Source: Corallococcus silvisoli (GTDB lineage Bacteria; Myxococcota; Myxococcia; Myxococcales; Myxococcaceae). Taken from it: a DNA stretch of 64,000 bases. The notes under the pieces were generated by a model. That model was not told where the DNA came from, made no database searches, and worked only from the letters and a program-made list of their open reading frames with translations. The translations under genes and the position numbers were made by a program. The stretch spans positions 62,001 through 126,000 of the forward strand of contig NZ_JAAAPJ010000013.1 in NCBI RefSeq assembly GCF_009909145.1, in the 5' to 3' direction. Numbering within the stretch: position 1 is the first letter of the stretch; each line of letters begins with the position of its first letter. This document shows, piece after piece, positions 1 through 8,975 of this stretch.

Positions 1-103
1 CCACCTTCGCGCCCTGCTGGGCGAGCAGGCGGGCCGTCGCCTCGCCAATGCCGCTGCTCGCTCCGGTGATGGCCACCACCTTGCCCTGGATATTCGTCGT
101 CAT
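1..103 (-). CDS. SDR-family oxidoreductase, N-terminal fragment
   Basis: Only the first 34 codons are in the window; the gene runs off the left edge. The product begins MTTNIQGKVVAITGASSGIG and continues into EATARLLAQQGAKV. This is the Rossmann beta-alpha-beta start of a short-chain dehydrogenase/reductase, with the glycine-rich NAD(P)-binding TGASSGIG motif. The ATG at 103 faces the AraC-type regulator starting at 263, an arrangement in which the regulator commonly controls the divergent oxidoreductase. The substrate cannot be inferred. Family assignment is secure; the specific function is not. Confidence 0.85.
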   Translation of the reverse strand, partial: MTTNIQGKVVAITGASSGIGEATARLLAQQGAKV

Positions 104-262
104 GGGTCGGTCCTCTCTCTGGAAGGGCCTGGTGCGAAGACCGCGCCGGGCATGGACCCACCCTCTCAAGCCGCGCCACGGAGGCGGTATCCGGATGCTC
201 GCGGACCCTTGCCCATTCCTCCACGAGCACCCCAGGCCCGCTGGGATTAAGACAGGGAGCGC

Positions 263-1204
263 ATGCCGACCGCCCACCCAGACTCCGGCCCGGGGCCTCA
301 CCTGTCGTCGCTGGTGGCGCTGATGGAGCGCCACGTCCCCACGGACGGGCTCCACACCACCGCCATTCCCCGCGTCGTGCTCATCCGCGCGTCGACGCCG
401 ACCCTGCCGCTGCACACGTTGCACGAACCCGCGCTGTGCATCGTGGCGCAGGGCCGCAAGCAGGTGCTCCTGGGTGAAGAGCTGTATGTCTATGGACCGG
501 ACCAGTGCCTGGTCGCGTCCGTGGACCTGCCCGTCACGGGACAGGTGGTGGAGGCCACCCCCTCCGCGCCCTACCTCTGCTTCCGGCTGGACCTGGAGCC
601 CGGGCAGTTGGGCAGCCTGATGATGGAGGCGGAGCTGGACGCGCCCGGCGCCGAGGACGGGGTCCGCGGGCTGGCCCTGGGTCCGGTGGGCGCGCCCCTG
701 CTGGACGCGACGGTGCGGCTCCTGCGGCTGCTGGACACGCCGCGCGACATCCCCGTGCTGGCGCCGCTCGTCATCCGCGAGATCCTCTACCGCCTGCTGT
801 CCGGGGAGAACTCCGAACGGCTGAGGCGCATCGCCGTCGCCGACAGCCGCCGGGACTCCGTCACCCGGGCCATCCACTGGCTCAAGGAGCACTACGCCGC
901 GCCCCTGCGCATCGAGCGGCTGGCGCGCGCCGTCCACATGAGCCCGTCCGCGCTCCACCATCACTTCAAGTCCGTCACGGCGATGAGCCCGCTGCAGTAC
1001 CAGAAGCAGCTGAGGCTCCAGGAGGCCCGCCGGCTGATGCTGGCGCAGGCCATGGACGCGGCGATGGCCGGCCACTCCGTCGGCTATGAGAGCCCCTCCC
1101 AGTTCAGCCGCGAGTACCGCCGGATGTTCGGAGCCCCACCCTCGCGCGACATCGCGCGGCTGCGGGGAGAAGCGTTGGGCACCGCGCCCATGCTCCTGCG
1201 CTAG
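263..1204 (+). CDS. AraC family transcriptional regulator
   Basis: A 313-residue cytoplasmic DNA-binding regulator. Residues about 30-180 resemble the AraC_N effector-binding cupin (TLPLHTLHEPALCIVAQGRK, then a VYGPDQCLVASVDLPV segment). Residues about 205-300 are a double helix-turn-helix AraC domain (IERLARAVHMSPSALHHHFK; second helix VGYESPSQFSREYRRMFG). This architecture is typical of the regulators that sit divergently beside SDR or aldo-keto reductase genes, as here, so it probably controls the SDR gene at the left edge and itself from the 159-bp spacer. It ends in TAG. Confidence 0.9.
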   Translation: MPTAHPDSGPGPHLSSLVALMERHVPTDGLHTTAIPRVVLIRASTPTLPLHTLHEPALCIVAQGRKQVLLGEELYVYGPDQCLVASVDLPVTGQVVEATPSAPYLCFRLDLEPGQLGSLMMEAELDAPGAEDGVRGLALGPVGAPLLDATVRLLRLLDTPRDIPVLAPLVIREILYRLLSGENSERLRRIAVADSRRDSVTRAIHWLKEHYAAPLRIERLARAVHMSPSALHHHFKSVTAMSPLQYQKQLRLQEARRLMLAQAMDAAMAGHSVGYESPSQFSREYRRMFGAPPSRDIARLRGEALGTAPMLLR

Positions 1205-1320
1205 GTCCACGGCCCCCCGGGGCCATGGCGCGCGCCTCGCGCCATCTCCAGCTTGTCGCCTCCTTCCGCGCCCTGGAATCCGCCATCGCGCTGGAAGGCA
1301 TGCCCCACGGGGAGGCCACG

Positions 1321-2076
1321 ATGTCTTCTGCTGAAGACGTGAACTGGGGACTGCGACACACCGCGGAGCTGCTCACCGCCGAGGAGTTGGAGCGACTGGC
1401 CCGAGAGGACCCGCCCCGCCACCCCGCCCTGCCCGCTCCCGGCAGCGTCGTGGGGTTCCTGCGGACACACCTGGTCCGCATCGCCGGCGGCCCGGACAGA
1501 CCTCCCTCCCGCCGCGGCATCCAGGAAACGGTGAGCAGCGCGCTCCAGACACTGAAGGGCCCCTCGCCCCAGCTCTTCCTCGTCCAGCTGCGGGAGCGGC
1601 TCGCCTTCGAGCAGACCCGCGCGCGGCTCCACGCGTGCCTCCTCGAGAAGACCCGTGCCGAGGGCGGCTACCCCGGAGGCCCCACCCCGGCGCGGCTCGT
1701 GGAGCTTCACCTCCAGGAGATGGAGCACCTGAACCTCGTCCGCGAGTGCATCCACCGGCTCGGTGGGAGCGCCCCCGCGCTGACGACCTCCGAGGATGAC
1801 ACGGGCCCGCGGCTCCAAGGGCTGCTCCAGGTCGCGGAGCAACCGGGCGCCACGCTGCAGGACGCGCTGCGCGCCGTCCTGGTGTCGGAGATCATCAACC
1901 ACACAGGCTGGGCACTGCTCGTGGAGCTGACGCAGGAGCTGGGACCCGCCGACATGGTGGACGCCTTCCGCGAAGTCCTCCGGGCGGAGACGCTGCACCT
2001 GGGAGAGGTGACGGAGTGGGTCGCGAACCTGCCGGACGAGGCCCGCGCCCAGGAGGCGCTGGCGTCCAACGGCTGA
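1321..2076 (+). CDS. ferritin-like domain protein (function unknown)
   Basis: A predicted 251-residue soluble helical protein. I chose the ATG at 1321 because GGGGAGG precedes it; an in-frame ATG at 1225 would add 32 residues without a ribosome site. The helical pattern with ExxH-type pairs (HLQEMEHLNLVRECIH; later EIINHTGWALLVELTQE and ETLHLGEV) resembles ferritin-like four-helix bundles that bind one or two metals. No catalytic function can be assigned. The gene follows the AraC gene by 116 bp and converges on the next gene, with only 4 bp between their stop codons. A 14-bp palindrome (2072-2085) spans both stops. Confidence 0.6.
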   Translation: MSSAEDVNWGLRHTAELLTAEELERLAREDPPRHPALPAPGSVVGFLRTHLVRIAGGPDRPPSRRGIQETVSSALQTLKGPSPQLFLVQLRERLAFEQTRARLHACLLEKTRAEGGYPGGPTPARLVELHLQEMEHLNLVRECIHRLGGSAPALTTSEDDTGPRLQGLLQVAEQPGATLQDALRAVLVSEIINHTGWALLVELTQELGPADMVDAFREVLRAETLHLGEVTEWVANLPDEARAQEALASNG

Positions 2077-2080
2077 GCGC

Positions 2081-2659
2081 TCAGCGCCGGGCGGGCCGCC
2101 TCCGCGCGACCCGCTCGCGGACCGCGTCGATGAAGGGCGCCTTGTCCGCGCTCCCCTTCACGCCCTCGAAGTCCATCTCCAGGTTCTCGGCGATGGCCCG
2201 CAGGTACTCCAGACAGGGCTCGTCGTCGGGAGCCTTGCCTTCGACGAACAGTGGGTGGCAGGTGGGGCAGTAGTTGACCACCCAGACGCGCTCGTCCGGC
2301 GGAATCTCCAGGGAGACGGCGCTGCCGTCGCCCATGTCCTCGTCGAAGGACTCGATGCGCCAGATGCCGGTGGCGTCGTCATCGTCCATCAGCAGTTGCC
2401 GGTAGTTGAGGCTGGGGACGAACTCCCACTCTCCCCAATCATAGCCAAAGGGCCGCGTCTCCGTGCGCCGGGCGCGCCCCCGAGCGTCCTCGAAGGCATC
2501 CGCGTCCTCCGGAGCCTCGCCGCTGGCGAAGAAGAACAGGTCCAGGATGGCCTGGTCTTCGCCAATGCCTTCCTGCTCGCACTCCTCGCCGTCCTTCTCA
2601 CCACACGCGTACGAGCCGGGAGGACCGCAGACACTGCATCGATAGTCGTGGACGCCCAT
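2081..2659 (-). CDS. hypothetical acidic protein with N-terminal CxxC
   Basis: 192 residues, no signal peptide or membrane segment. The N-terminus has a CSVC motif (residues 9-12) followed by more cysteines (C19, C27). A CPTC pair lies near residue 134, so a small bound zinc is plausible. The middle is strongly acidic (EDADAFEDARG; DDDDATG). No family recognised; the reading frame has typical high-GC third positions and is flanked by real genes. The role is unknown. Confidence 0.6.
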   Translation of the reverse strand: MGVHDYRCSVCGPPGSYACGEKDGEECEQEGIGEDQAILDLFFFASGEAPEDADAFEDARGRARRTETRPFGYDWGEWEFVPSLNYRQLLMDDDDATGIWRIESFDEDMGDGSAVSLEIPPDERVWVVNYCPTCHPLFVEGKAPDDEPCLEYLRAIAENLEMDFEGVKGSADKAPFIDAVRERVARRRPARR

Positions 2660-2710
2660 GGCCAGATGCTAGCAGCCCTCGCATCCCTGTCTCGCCGTGT
2701 CACTCCCGTG

Positions 2711-3253
2711 TCACTCCGAGGTCGACACCGGCCACACCTCGAAGGTGCACGTCAGCTCGCCGCCGTCCGCGTAACGGTAGTGGAAGCGGCCCTCCGCGGA
2801 CGACTCCGTCACCTCTTCCAGGAGCACCGAGCCCTCCACCGGCACCCCGGGCGAGGAGAGATAGCCGGCCGCCCCGCCGATGTTCCCCACCCACCGCAGC
2901 ACCAGCGACGACTCCTCGGGCACGAGCTGCCCCTGCCGGGAGGAGAGCTTCACGGTCCGGTCCTCCCGTACCCGAGCCCCCTCCACCAGATGGATGTCCA
3001 CGCCAAAGCCCTCCAGGGCCGGCGTGTCCTCCGGCGTGTAGTGCAGCGCGATGAACGTGTCCGGCGGCCCGCCCTGATCGAACCCAAGGTGCACCACCGA
3101 AGAGCGCTCCTCGATGGGCCATTTCACGCGCCGTCCCAGGTGGGTGCCCGTGCATTCCCCCCAGGCCGTGGGGATGTAGTCGCAGGAGGAGACACAGAGA
3201 GCGAAGGCCAGCAGCAGCAGGGTGCGCGGCGTCGGGCGGGACATGCTCCCCAT
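2711..3253 (-). CDS. hypothetical lipoprotein
   Basis: 180 residues beginning with a type II signal peptide: a basic start, a hydrophobic stretch (TLLLLAFALCV) and lipobox VSSC near residue 24. The mature part is probably a small beta-rich periplasmic or surface domain. Three residues downstream is an alternative ATG (3244, MSRPTP), which may be the true start. It lies 51 bp downstream of nothing in its own orientation, and the M16 gene diverges from it. The family was not recognised. Confidence 0.7.
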   Translation of the reverse strand: MGSMSRPTPRTLLLLAFALCVSSCDYIPTAWGECTGTHLGRRVKWPIEERSSVVHLGFDQGGPPDTFIALHYTPEDTPALEGFGVDIHLVEGARVREDRTVKLSSRQGQLVPEESSLVLRWVGNIGGAAGYLSSPGVPVEGSVLLEEVTESSAEGRFHYRYADGGELTCTFEVWPVSTSE

Positions 3254-3498
3254 CCTAGCCGGAGGCGCGGACCTCGCGAGGGCCGCCCTCCTCCGAGCCC
3301 TGGGGGAGAGGTGACGACGGACGAGCCGCGGTGCTATGTACCCGGGCGCTGTCTGTCGTTGCGGGTCCCGCCTGCCCCGTCAGACGTTGTCTCCCCTCCG
3401 TCGCGGCCTTCTTCATCCATTCATTCATTTCCCGCCCGGGGGGAGGCGTGGGGCACGGGCCCCGCGTGGGCTGCCTCCGGGTTCGTACCTGGAGTCGT

Positions 3499-6252
3499 AT
3501 GTCTTTCCTGTTGGGTTCCATCCGCTGGCCACGTCTGGCCCTCGGTGCCGTGACCGCGCTGTCCCTCACCCTGGGTGGGTGCACCACCCTGCCGGCGCGC
3601 GGGCAGGTCGTCATGCGCGACGTGTCCTTCCCCCTGCGCGACTTCCGGATGCCCTCCGGACTGCGGGTGGTGGTGGAGCGCGACGCGCGCTCCCCGGTGG
3701 TGGCGGTCGTCGCGGTGGTGGGCGCGGGCGGCTCCAGCGACCCCAGCGGCAAGGAGGGGCTGGCGCACCTGGTGGAGCACCTGGCCTTCCGCGCGCGTCC
3801 CGCCAACGGCGCGTCGGTGATGACGCGGCTGGAGGCCTCCGGCGCGGGGCACTTCAACGCCTCCACCAGCCTGGACTTCACGGCCTACGAGACGCTGGCC
3901 CCCCGCGAGGCGCTGGCCACGCTGGTGAAGCTGGAGGGTGAGCGGCTGTCCTCGCCCATCGCCAACATCTCCCCGGAGGTGTTCGCGGTGGAGCGCGAGG
4001 TGGTGCGCAACGAGCTGCGCCAGCGCAACGAGACGGGCTACGTGGGACAGGTGTTCAGCTGGGTGCACGCGGCGTCCTTCCCCGCCGGGGACCCGTACTC
4101 CCGGCCCGTGGTGGGCTCGCACGAGTCGCTGACCGCGCTCACGCTGGGGGATGCGCAGCGCTTCGCGCGCGCGCACTACCGCCCGGAGAACGTCACCCTG
4201 GTCATCTCCGGGGACGTGGACCTGGAGGCGGTGGCGAACGTGCTCCAGCAGAACCTGCCGCCCGCGTGGGCGGGCACCGGCGCCCCGCTCGCCCCGGACC
4301 GGCGCATGGCCGCGCAGCCCTCGGAGCCCCCCGCCGCCCCGGCGACGAAGACGCTGCCGGTGTTCACCGCGGCGGTGCCGTCGCCGGAGCTGTACCTGTC
4401 GTGGGTGCTGCCGCGCGCCTTCGACGAAGCGAGCGCCGTGCACGACTTCGTGGAGGCGAGCCTGGATGACAACCTCTGGGCGTCGATGCGCAACGACGGT
4501 GACATCGCGGGCATCTCCACGGGTCTGGTGCCCGGCACGCGCGCGTCGCTGCTCATCGTGCGGGTGCAGCTGTCGCGCGGGGACCACCCGGAGCGCACGG
4601 CGGAGAAGGTGTTGGACCAGGTGCACAAGGCCTGGAGCCAGGACATCGAAGCCGGCGGCGTGCTGGGCCAGGAGTTCAGCTTCCAGGCCCTGCGCAGGCA
4701 GGTGGTGACGGGCATGGTGCTGGAGTCCGAGCGGCTCCTGGCGCGCACGAAGAGCCGCGCGCTGCTCACCCACTTCACCACGGACGTGCGCTCGTACACG
4801 CGCTCGCAGATGGCGCTGGTGGGCCTGGGCGGCAGCAAGGTGACGGACTTCGCCTACCAGTGGCTCCAGCGCAACCGGGCGCACGCCATCCTCGTGCGGC
4901 CCGGGGAGAGCGGCATCCCGGGGATGAGCGTCAACGTGGCGACGGTCGCCCTGGGGGGGCCTGGGGTGGAGGGCGGTCAGCGCATCACCCCGTCGATGCT
5001 CACGGCCACCACCGGCCCGCTGCAGGTGCTGAAGCTGGACAACGGCTTGGAGGTGCTGCTCGCGCCCCGCCCGGGACTCCCGGTGGTGCGGATGGCCGCG
5101 GCGATGGCCGGTGGGACGGCGCATGGGGCGAAGCCGGGCGTGGGAGAGCTGGCGAGGAAGGGGGCCTTCCGTGAGTCGTTCTTCGAGGGCAACCCGAGCG
5201 ACTGGGGTCTGCACAGGCGCTCCAGCACCTCGCTGGACCACGTGCGCGTGGACCTGGCGGGCACGGCGGGCAACGTGGGCAACATGCTGGCGATGCTCTC
5301 CGAGGACCTGGCCACCACCCGCACGTCGGAGGCCCAGGTGCGCTTCCTGCGCGAGCAGGTCCTGCCCTGGTACGCGGCGGTGGACACGCGCCCGGAGGTG
5401 GTGGCGCAGCGCGAGCTGATGCACGCGCTCTATGGCACCCACCCCTACGCCAGCGATGCCACGAGCGCCCAGCTGGCGCAGGTGTCGTGGTCCGAGGCGC
5501 AGGCGTGGCTGGAGGACGTCTACCGCCCCGGCAACACGGTGGTGGTGGTGGCGGGTGAGTTCGACGTGAAGGAGGTCGAGGCCCTGGCGCGCAAGTACCT
5601 GGGCGGCTGGAGCCGGGGCAAGCCGCAGCCCGTGGCGGTGCCTCCCGCGCCGGCCCTGCCCCCCGCGTCGCCGCGCGTGAGCACGCTCTTCACCGCGCGC
5701 CCGGGGGCCACCCAGGGCCAGGTGCGGATGGCCTGCCGGCTGCCCACGGCCACGCCGGAGCTGGAGGCGCGCTACGCGCTGATGGCGGAGCTGCTGGAGG
5801 TGAAGGCCTACCAGCAGACGCGCTCCGGGACGGGGGCCTCCTACGGCTTCGGGGCCACGCCCTGGATTGGCCGGGGTGGAGCGGCGCATCTGGAGATGGA
5901 TGGCAACCTGGACGCGCAGCGGCTCCAGGAGGGCGTGGGGGCGCTGCGCGCGACGCTGGCGGCGCTCGCGAAGCAGGTCCCCGCGGAGAACCTGGAGCAG
6001 GCCCGGGGGCGCATCCTCGCGCAGCAGGCCGTGTCGTTCATTGGCACGGATGCGTGGGTGGGGGCGCTGCTGCAGGCGCGCGTTCGGGGCTTCCCGGTGG
6101 AAGCGGTGGCCCAGCGCCCCGCGCACCTCCAGGCGGTGACGGCGGAGGCGCTGCAGCAGGAGTTCGCGGGGTGCCTCCAGCGCCTCGTGGTGAGCGTCAC
6201 CGGCGACGAGGCCCCCAGCCGCGCCGCGCTCCAGGCGGTGTCGGTGCCGTAG
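3499..6252 (+). CDS. M16 (pitrilysin/insulinase-type) zinc peptidase lipoprotein
   Basis: A 917-residue two-lobed M16 metallopeptidase. The ATG at 3499 has GGAG 5 bp upstream and gives a lipoprotein signal with lipobox LGGC (C28). An upstream ATG at 3331 would add 56 residues of non-signal sequence. The N-terminal half carries the inverted zinc motif HLVEH (H90, H94) with the third ligand Glu in EREVVRNEL (about 165-172). The C-terminal half (from about residue 500) has the M16 fold pattern but no HxxEH, as expected for the inactive substrate-clamping lobe. Probable role: degradation of peptides in the periplasm or at the surface. It ends in TAG; a hairpin follows. Confidence 0.93.
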   Translation: MSFLLGSIRWPRLALGAVTALSLTLGGCTTLPARGQVVMRDVSFPLRDFRMPSGLRVVVERDARSPVVAVVAVVGAGGSSDPSGKEGLAHLVEHLAFRARPANGASVMTRLEASGAGHFNASTSLDFTAYETLAPREALATLVKLEGERLSSPIANISPEVFAVEREVVRNELRQRNETGYVGQVFSWVHAASFPAGDPYSRPVVGSHESLTALTLGDAQRFARAHYRPENVTLVISGDVDLEAVANVLQQNLPPAWAGTGAPLAPDRRMAAQPSEPPAAPATKTLPVFTAAVPSPELYLSWVLPRAFDEASAVHDFVEASLDDNLWASMRNDGDIAGISTGLVPGTRASLLIVRVQLSRGDHPERTAEKVLDQVHKAWSQDIEAGGVLGQEFSFQALRRQVVTGMVLESERLLARTKSRALLTHFTTDVRSYTRSQMALVGLGGSKVTDFAYQWLQRNRAHAILVRPGESGIPGMSVNVATVALGGPGVEGGQRITPSMLTATTGPLQVLKLDNGLEVLLAPRPGLPVVRMAAAMAGGTAHGAKPGVGELARKGAFRESFFEGNPSDWGLHRRSSTSLDHVRVDLAGTAGNVGNMLAMLSEDLATTRTSEAQVRFLREQVLPWYAAVDTRPEVVAQRELMHALYGTHPYASDATSAQLAQVSWSEAQAWLEDVYRPGNTVVVVAGEFDVKEVEALARKYLGGWSRGKPQPVAVPPAPALPPASPRVSTLFTARPGATQGQVRMACRLPTATPELEARYALMAELLEVKAYQQTRSGTGASYGFGATPWIGRGGAAHLEMDGNLDAQRLQEGVGALRATLAALAKQVPAENLEQARGRILAQQAVSFIGTDAWVGALLQARVRGFPVEAVAQRPAHLQAVTAEALQQEFAGCLQRLVVSVTGDEAPSRAALQAVSVP

Positions 6253-6264
6253 CCGAAAGCCGCT

Positions 6265-6301
6265 CCCGGCCGGGCCGAGGTGGATGTCCCTGCCGGCCGG
6301 G
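6265..6301. terminator. hairpin after the M16 gene
   Basis: Left arm CCCGGCCGG (6265-6273) pairs exactly with CCGGCCGGG (6293-6301) around a 19-nt loop. It lies 13 bp after the M16 stop codon. There is no T-tract, as is usual at this GC content, so termination is inferred from position. Confidence 0.45.
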
Positions 6302-6325
6302 GGCGAGCGACGTACACTGGCGCGC

Positions 6326-7084
6326 ATGACGACCTCCGCTTCCGACGCCTCGCGGCTCCTGGACCTGCTGTGGGAGCGCTACGCCTCCGAAGTCCCCTTC
6401 GCGCGCACCTTCGTGACCTTGTCGGGGGGACACTTCCGCAATGACCACGTCGCGTTCCGCACGCTGGCGCGGCCCGGGGGAGGCATCGCGCTGTTCTCGC
6501 GCGTGTTCGAGCGGTTCGGATGGCGTCCGGCCGGTTCCTACACGTTCCCGGACGCGCACCTGTCCGCCATCTACCTGGCCCACCCGGACGGGCTGCCGCG
6601 CGTCTTCCTCTCCGAATTGAAGTCGGAGGAGCTGTCGCCGCGCGCCCGCGAGCTGCTCGCCGCGCTTCCGGCGGATCCGCCGCCGCCAGATGACGTGGAG
6701 GCGCTCGCGGCCTGGTTCGCGGCGCCCATGCCTCCGGACGAGTCCACGCTGCTGGAGCTGGAGCGTGAGACGCAGTACGGCGCGTGGCTGCTGGCGTTCG
6801 GCCGCAAGGTGAATCACTTCACCGGCGCGGTGGACGACGTGGAGGCGTGGCAGCGGCGGATGCGTGAAGCGGGCGTGCCCATGAAGACAGACATTGAAGG
6901 CGCGCCCGGCACGTCCCTTCGACAGACGGCCACGCACGCGGCCCCCCTTCCCCTGGTGCTCCGGGGGGGTGGCACGCGCACGTGGCCGTATGCGTACTTC
7001 GAGATCGCCCAGCGCTCGGGAGGATTCGACGGGTTCCTGGGGCCGCAGGCCCGTGCGCTGTTCGACATGACGAAGCGGAGCTGA
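6326..7084 (+). CDS. DUF1338 family protein (2-oxoadipate dioxygenase/decarboxylase-like)
   Basis: 252 residues. The sequence matches the DUF1338 fold (a VOC-like iron enzyme). Candidate metal ligands are the His in RNDHVAFRTL, the His in RKVNHFTGAV and the Glu in YAYFEIAQR, with an Arg (FRT) placed to bind a carboxylate. Family members such as HglS convert 2-oxoadipate to 2-hydroxyglutarate in lysine catabolism. This copy is shorter than HglS but of the size of many bacterial DUF1338 proteins, so the substrate is a guess. The ATG at 6326 was preferred over 6284 because homology starts there. Confidence 0.8.
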   Translation: MTTSASDASRLLDLLWERYASEVPFARTFVTLSGGHFRNDHVAFRTLARPGGGIALFSRVFERFGWRPAGSYTFPDAHLSAIYLAHPDGLPRVFLSELKSEELSPRARELLAALPADPPPPDDVEALAAWFAAPMPPDESTLLELERETQYGAWLLAFGRKVNHFTGAVDDVEAWQRRMREAGVPMKTDIEGAPGTSLRQTATHAAPLPLVLRGGGTRTWPYAYFEIAQRSGGFDGFLGPQARALFDMTKRS

Positions 7085-7089
7085 GGCTC

Positions 7090-7138
7090 GCGGCCCGGGG
7101 GAGGGGTTCTCGGGGGAGGGGTCATGCCCCCGGACCGC
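7090..7138. terminator. bidirectional terminator hairpin
   Basis: Between two convergent genes. GCGGCCCGGGGG (7090-7101) pairs with CCCCCGGACCGC (7127-7138) with one mismatch, giving an 11-of-12 bp stem and a 25-nt loop. No T-tract follows on either strand. Confidence 0.55.
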
Positions 7139-7158
7139 GACGCCTCGTGAAGCTGAAG

Positions 7159-8196
7159 CTAGTGACGGCCGCCGCCACGCTCGCAGCGGTTGGGCAGGCT
7201 CACCGCCGCGCCGTCGAGCGTGCCATCGCCGCACTCCGGACCGAAGGTGAGCACGTGGCTCTCCCCGTCCGCGGTGGCGCGCGTGAGCGAGCCCCCCGTG
7301 GGCCAGGGGCACACGTCGCGCGGAGGCCGGACGATGCCCGCCAGCGTGACGGTGCCCTGCGAACCGTCGAGCGCCGTCTCCGTATAGGAGCCGTCGATGG
7401 TGCGCACTGGCGGCGTGTCCGTGGAGAACGCGACGGACAGCGAGCCCTCCAACCGCACTGACTTCACCACCGCGCCGGAGGCATCCGTGCGCGTGCGCGT
7501 CACGTCCGCCTGCGTGCTCTTGTTGCGGGGCGGGGCCCCGTCCACCAGCTCGGAGGTGGACGACGTGGTGCCCTTCACGGTGGAGACTTCGCCGTCGGAG
7601 TTGGTGCTGGAGACCTCGAAGATGACGGTCTGGTTCTGCGTCACCGCGCCCGTGCAGTCCTCGGACGCTTCGTATGCATTCACGATGTCCACGGTGCCGC
7701 TGGAGGGACCGCCCGGGCCCTTTCCACCCGGCCCCCCGGCGGCTCCGCCGTCGAAGGACTGGCCCCGCACCTGCGAACCCGCTCCGTCCTGCGGAGGCGC
7801 GCCGCCGCCCGGGGGAGGCTGGCCGCCGCCACCGGGGCCTCCAGGACCACCGGGGCCGCCCCGTCCGCCGCCAGGGCGCGTGGGGGCCGCGCAGTCGGTC
7901 CACTCCAGGTGCACGGTGGCAGGCAGGCTCTTGCCACACACCTCCACGGTGGTGATGTCGGGGCTCGCGTCACAGTGAAAGCCTTCCACGGCCTGGGGGC
8001 GCATCTTGTCCAGGCCGTGCAGGAGGCTGGACACTTCCACCGCGTCGCTCGAATCCGAGGTGGCTTCCACGGCCTGGGACACATCCGACGTGGCGTCCGT
8101 GCTCGCGGTCTGCGAGCTGCCGCAGCCGACCGTCATGGTGCCCACCACCAGCGCGACTGCCCCCAGCCATTGACTGCCCCAGTTCCAGTGCCTCAT
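7159..8196 (-). CDS. lipoprotein with Gly/Pro-rich linker
   Basis: 345 residues. The ATG at 8196 is chosen for a GGGAG 9 bp upstream; in-frame starts at 8217 and 8313 lack a ribosome site. The lipobox is VGC followed by GSSQ near residue 25. A folded N-terminal part (HCDASPDITTVEVCGKSL) is followed by about 70 residues of glycine, proline and glutamine (PGGPGGPGGGGQPPPGGG). Then comes a beta-rich C-terminal domain with several cysteines. No family recognised. It is divergent from the ECF sigma operon, so it could be a target or partner of that sigma factor; this is inference from position only. It ends in TAG. Confidence 0.75.
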   Translation of the reverse strand: MRHWNWGSQWLGAVALVVGTMTVGCGSSQTASTDATSDVSQAVEATSDSSDAVEVSSLLHGLDKMRPQAVEGFHCDASPDITTVEVCGKSLPATVHLEWTDCAAPTRPGGGRGGPGGPGGPGGGGQPPPGGGAPPQDGAGSQVRGQSFDGGAAGGPGGKGPGGPSSGTVDIVNAYEASEDCTGAVTQNQTVIFEVSSTNSDGEVSTVKGTTSSTSELVDGAPPRNKSTQADVTRTRTDASGAVVKSVRLEGSLSVAFSTDTPPVRTIDGSYTETALDGSQGTVTLAGIVRPPRDVCPWPTGGSLTRATADGESHVLTFGPECGDGTLDGAAVSLPNRCERGGGRH

Positions 8197-8339
8197 GTGT
8201 GCGTGCTCCCTTTTCATCCGGTGCCCGGCCGCTGTCCGTCTGCCTCCGTGAGACGAAATGAATTTCCGCCGTGTTCCCGGCGGCGAATTTCCCGGCGCTT
8301 TTTGAGCGCGCACCTGGGACGGCTAGAGTGCCGCCGACC

Positions 8340-8975
8340 GTGACCGACGAGCTGCGCGCACTCATCCTCGAAGCCCAGGACGGCAGCGTGCGTGCCTTCG
8401 AGCTGCTCGTGGCGTCGCACCTGCCCCGGGTGCGCCGCTTCGCGCGGGCCTTCGCCGCGTCGGACGCGGACGTGGATGACCTGGCGCAGGAGGCGCTGGT
8501 GAAGGTCTACAAGAGCCTGCGCTCGTTCCGCTTCCAGTCCGCGTTCCAGACGTGGCTCTATACGGTGGTGCGCAACGCGTTCTACGACGCCACGCGCAGC
8601 CGCGCCGGTCGTGAGCGCTCCCGGGAAGAGCCGCTGGAGCAGGAGCACGCGAAGGCACCGTCGGGCGCCGAGTCCGCGGATGAAGGCCTGATGCGCGCCC
8701 AGGAGCGGGACCGCCTGTGGCGGGCCCTGCGGGCGCTGCCGGCGGAGTTCCGCACGGCGGTGGTGCTCTTCGACGTGGAAGGCCACAGCTATGAAGAGGT
8801 GGCGGACATCGAAGGCGTGCCCGTGGGCACGGTGAAGTCGCGCCTGTCGCGCGGCCGGGCGCATTTGAAGGCCCTGCTGGCGGGGGGCCAGGGCCCTGAA
8901 TCGTCGGACGATGAAGCGCCGGCGGGAACATCTGGCCAGGACATTTCGTCGCATGTCGCAAGGAGCAGGAAATGA
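8340..8975 (+). CDS. ECF RNA polymerase sigma factor
   Basis: About 211 residues from a GTG at 8340; an ATG at 8271 in the same frame would add 23 unlikely residues. Region 2 (ARAFAASDADVDDLAQEALVK, VYKSLRSFRFQSAFQTWLYT) and region 4 (ALPAEFRTAVVLFDVEGHSY; EEVADIEGVPVGTVKSRLSRG) are complete, so it should bind core polymerase and the -35/-10 elements. The stop overlaps the next start as ATGA, showing translational coupling to a membrane protein that is probably its anti-sigma factor. Confidence 0.93.
   Translation: MTDELRALILEAQDGSVRAFELLVASHLPRVRRFARAFAASDADVDDLAQEALVKVYKSLRSFRFQSAFQTWLYTVVRNAFYDATRSRAGRERSREEPLEQEHAKAPSGAESADEGLMRAQERDRLWRALRALPAEFRTAVVLFDVEGHSYEEVADIEGVPVGTVKSRLSRGRAHLKALLAGGQGPESSDDEAPAGTSGQDISSHVARSRK

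Noticed and set aside
2072..2085. 14-bp palindrome at the convergent stops as a terminator
   Set aside because: It would form only a 5-bp stem, and both stop codons lie inside it, so the symmetry follows partly from that.
3421..6327. A 968-codon open frame on the minus strand
   Set aside because: It is the antisense shadow of the M16 gene; it encodes Arg/His/Gly-rich sequence without domains, and the + strand gene has family motifs.
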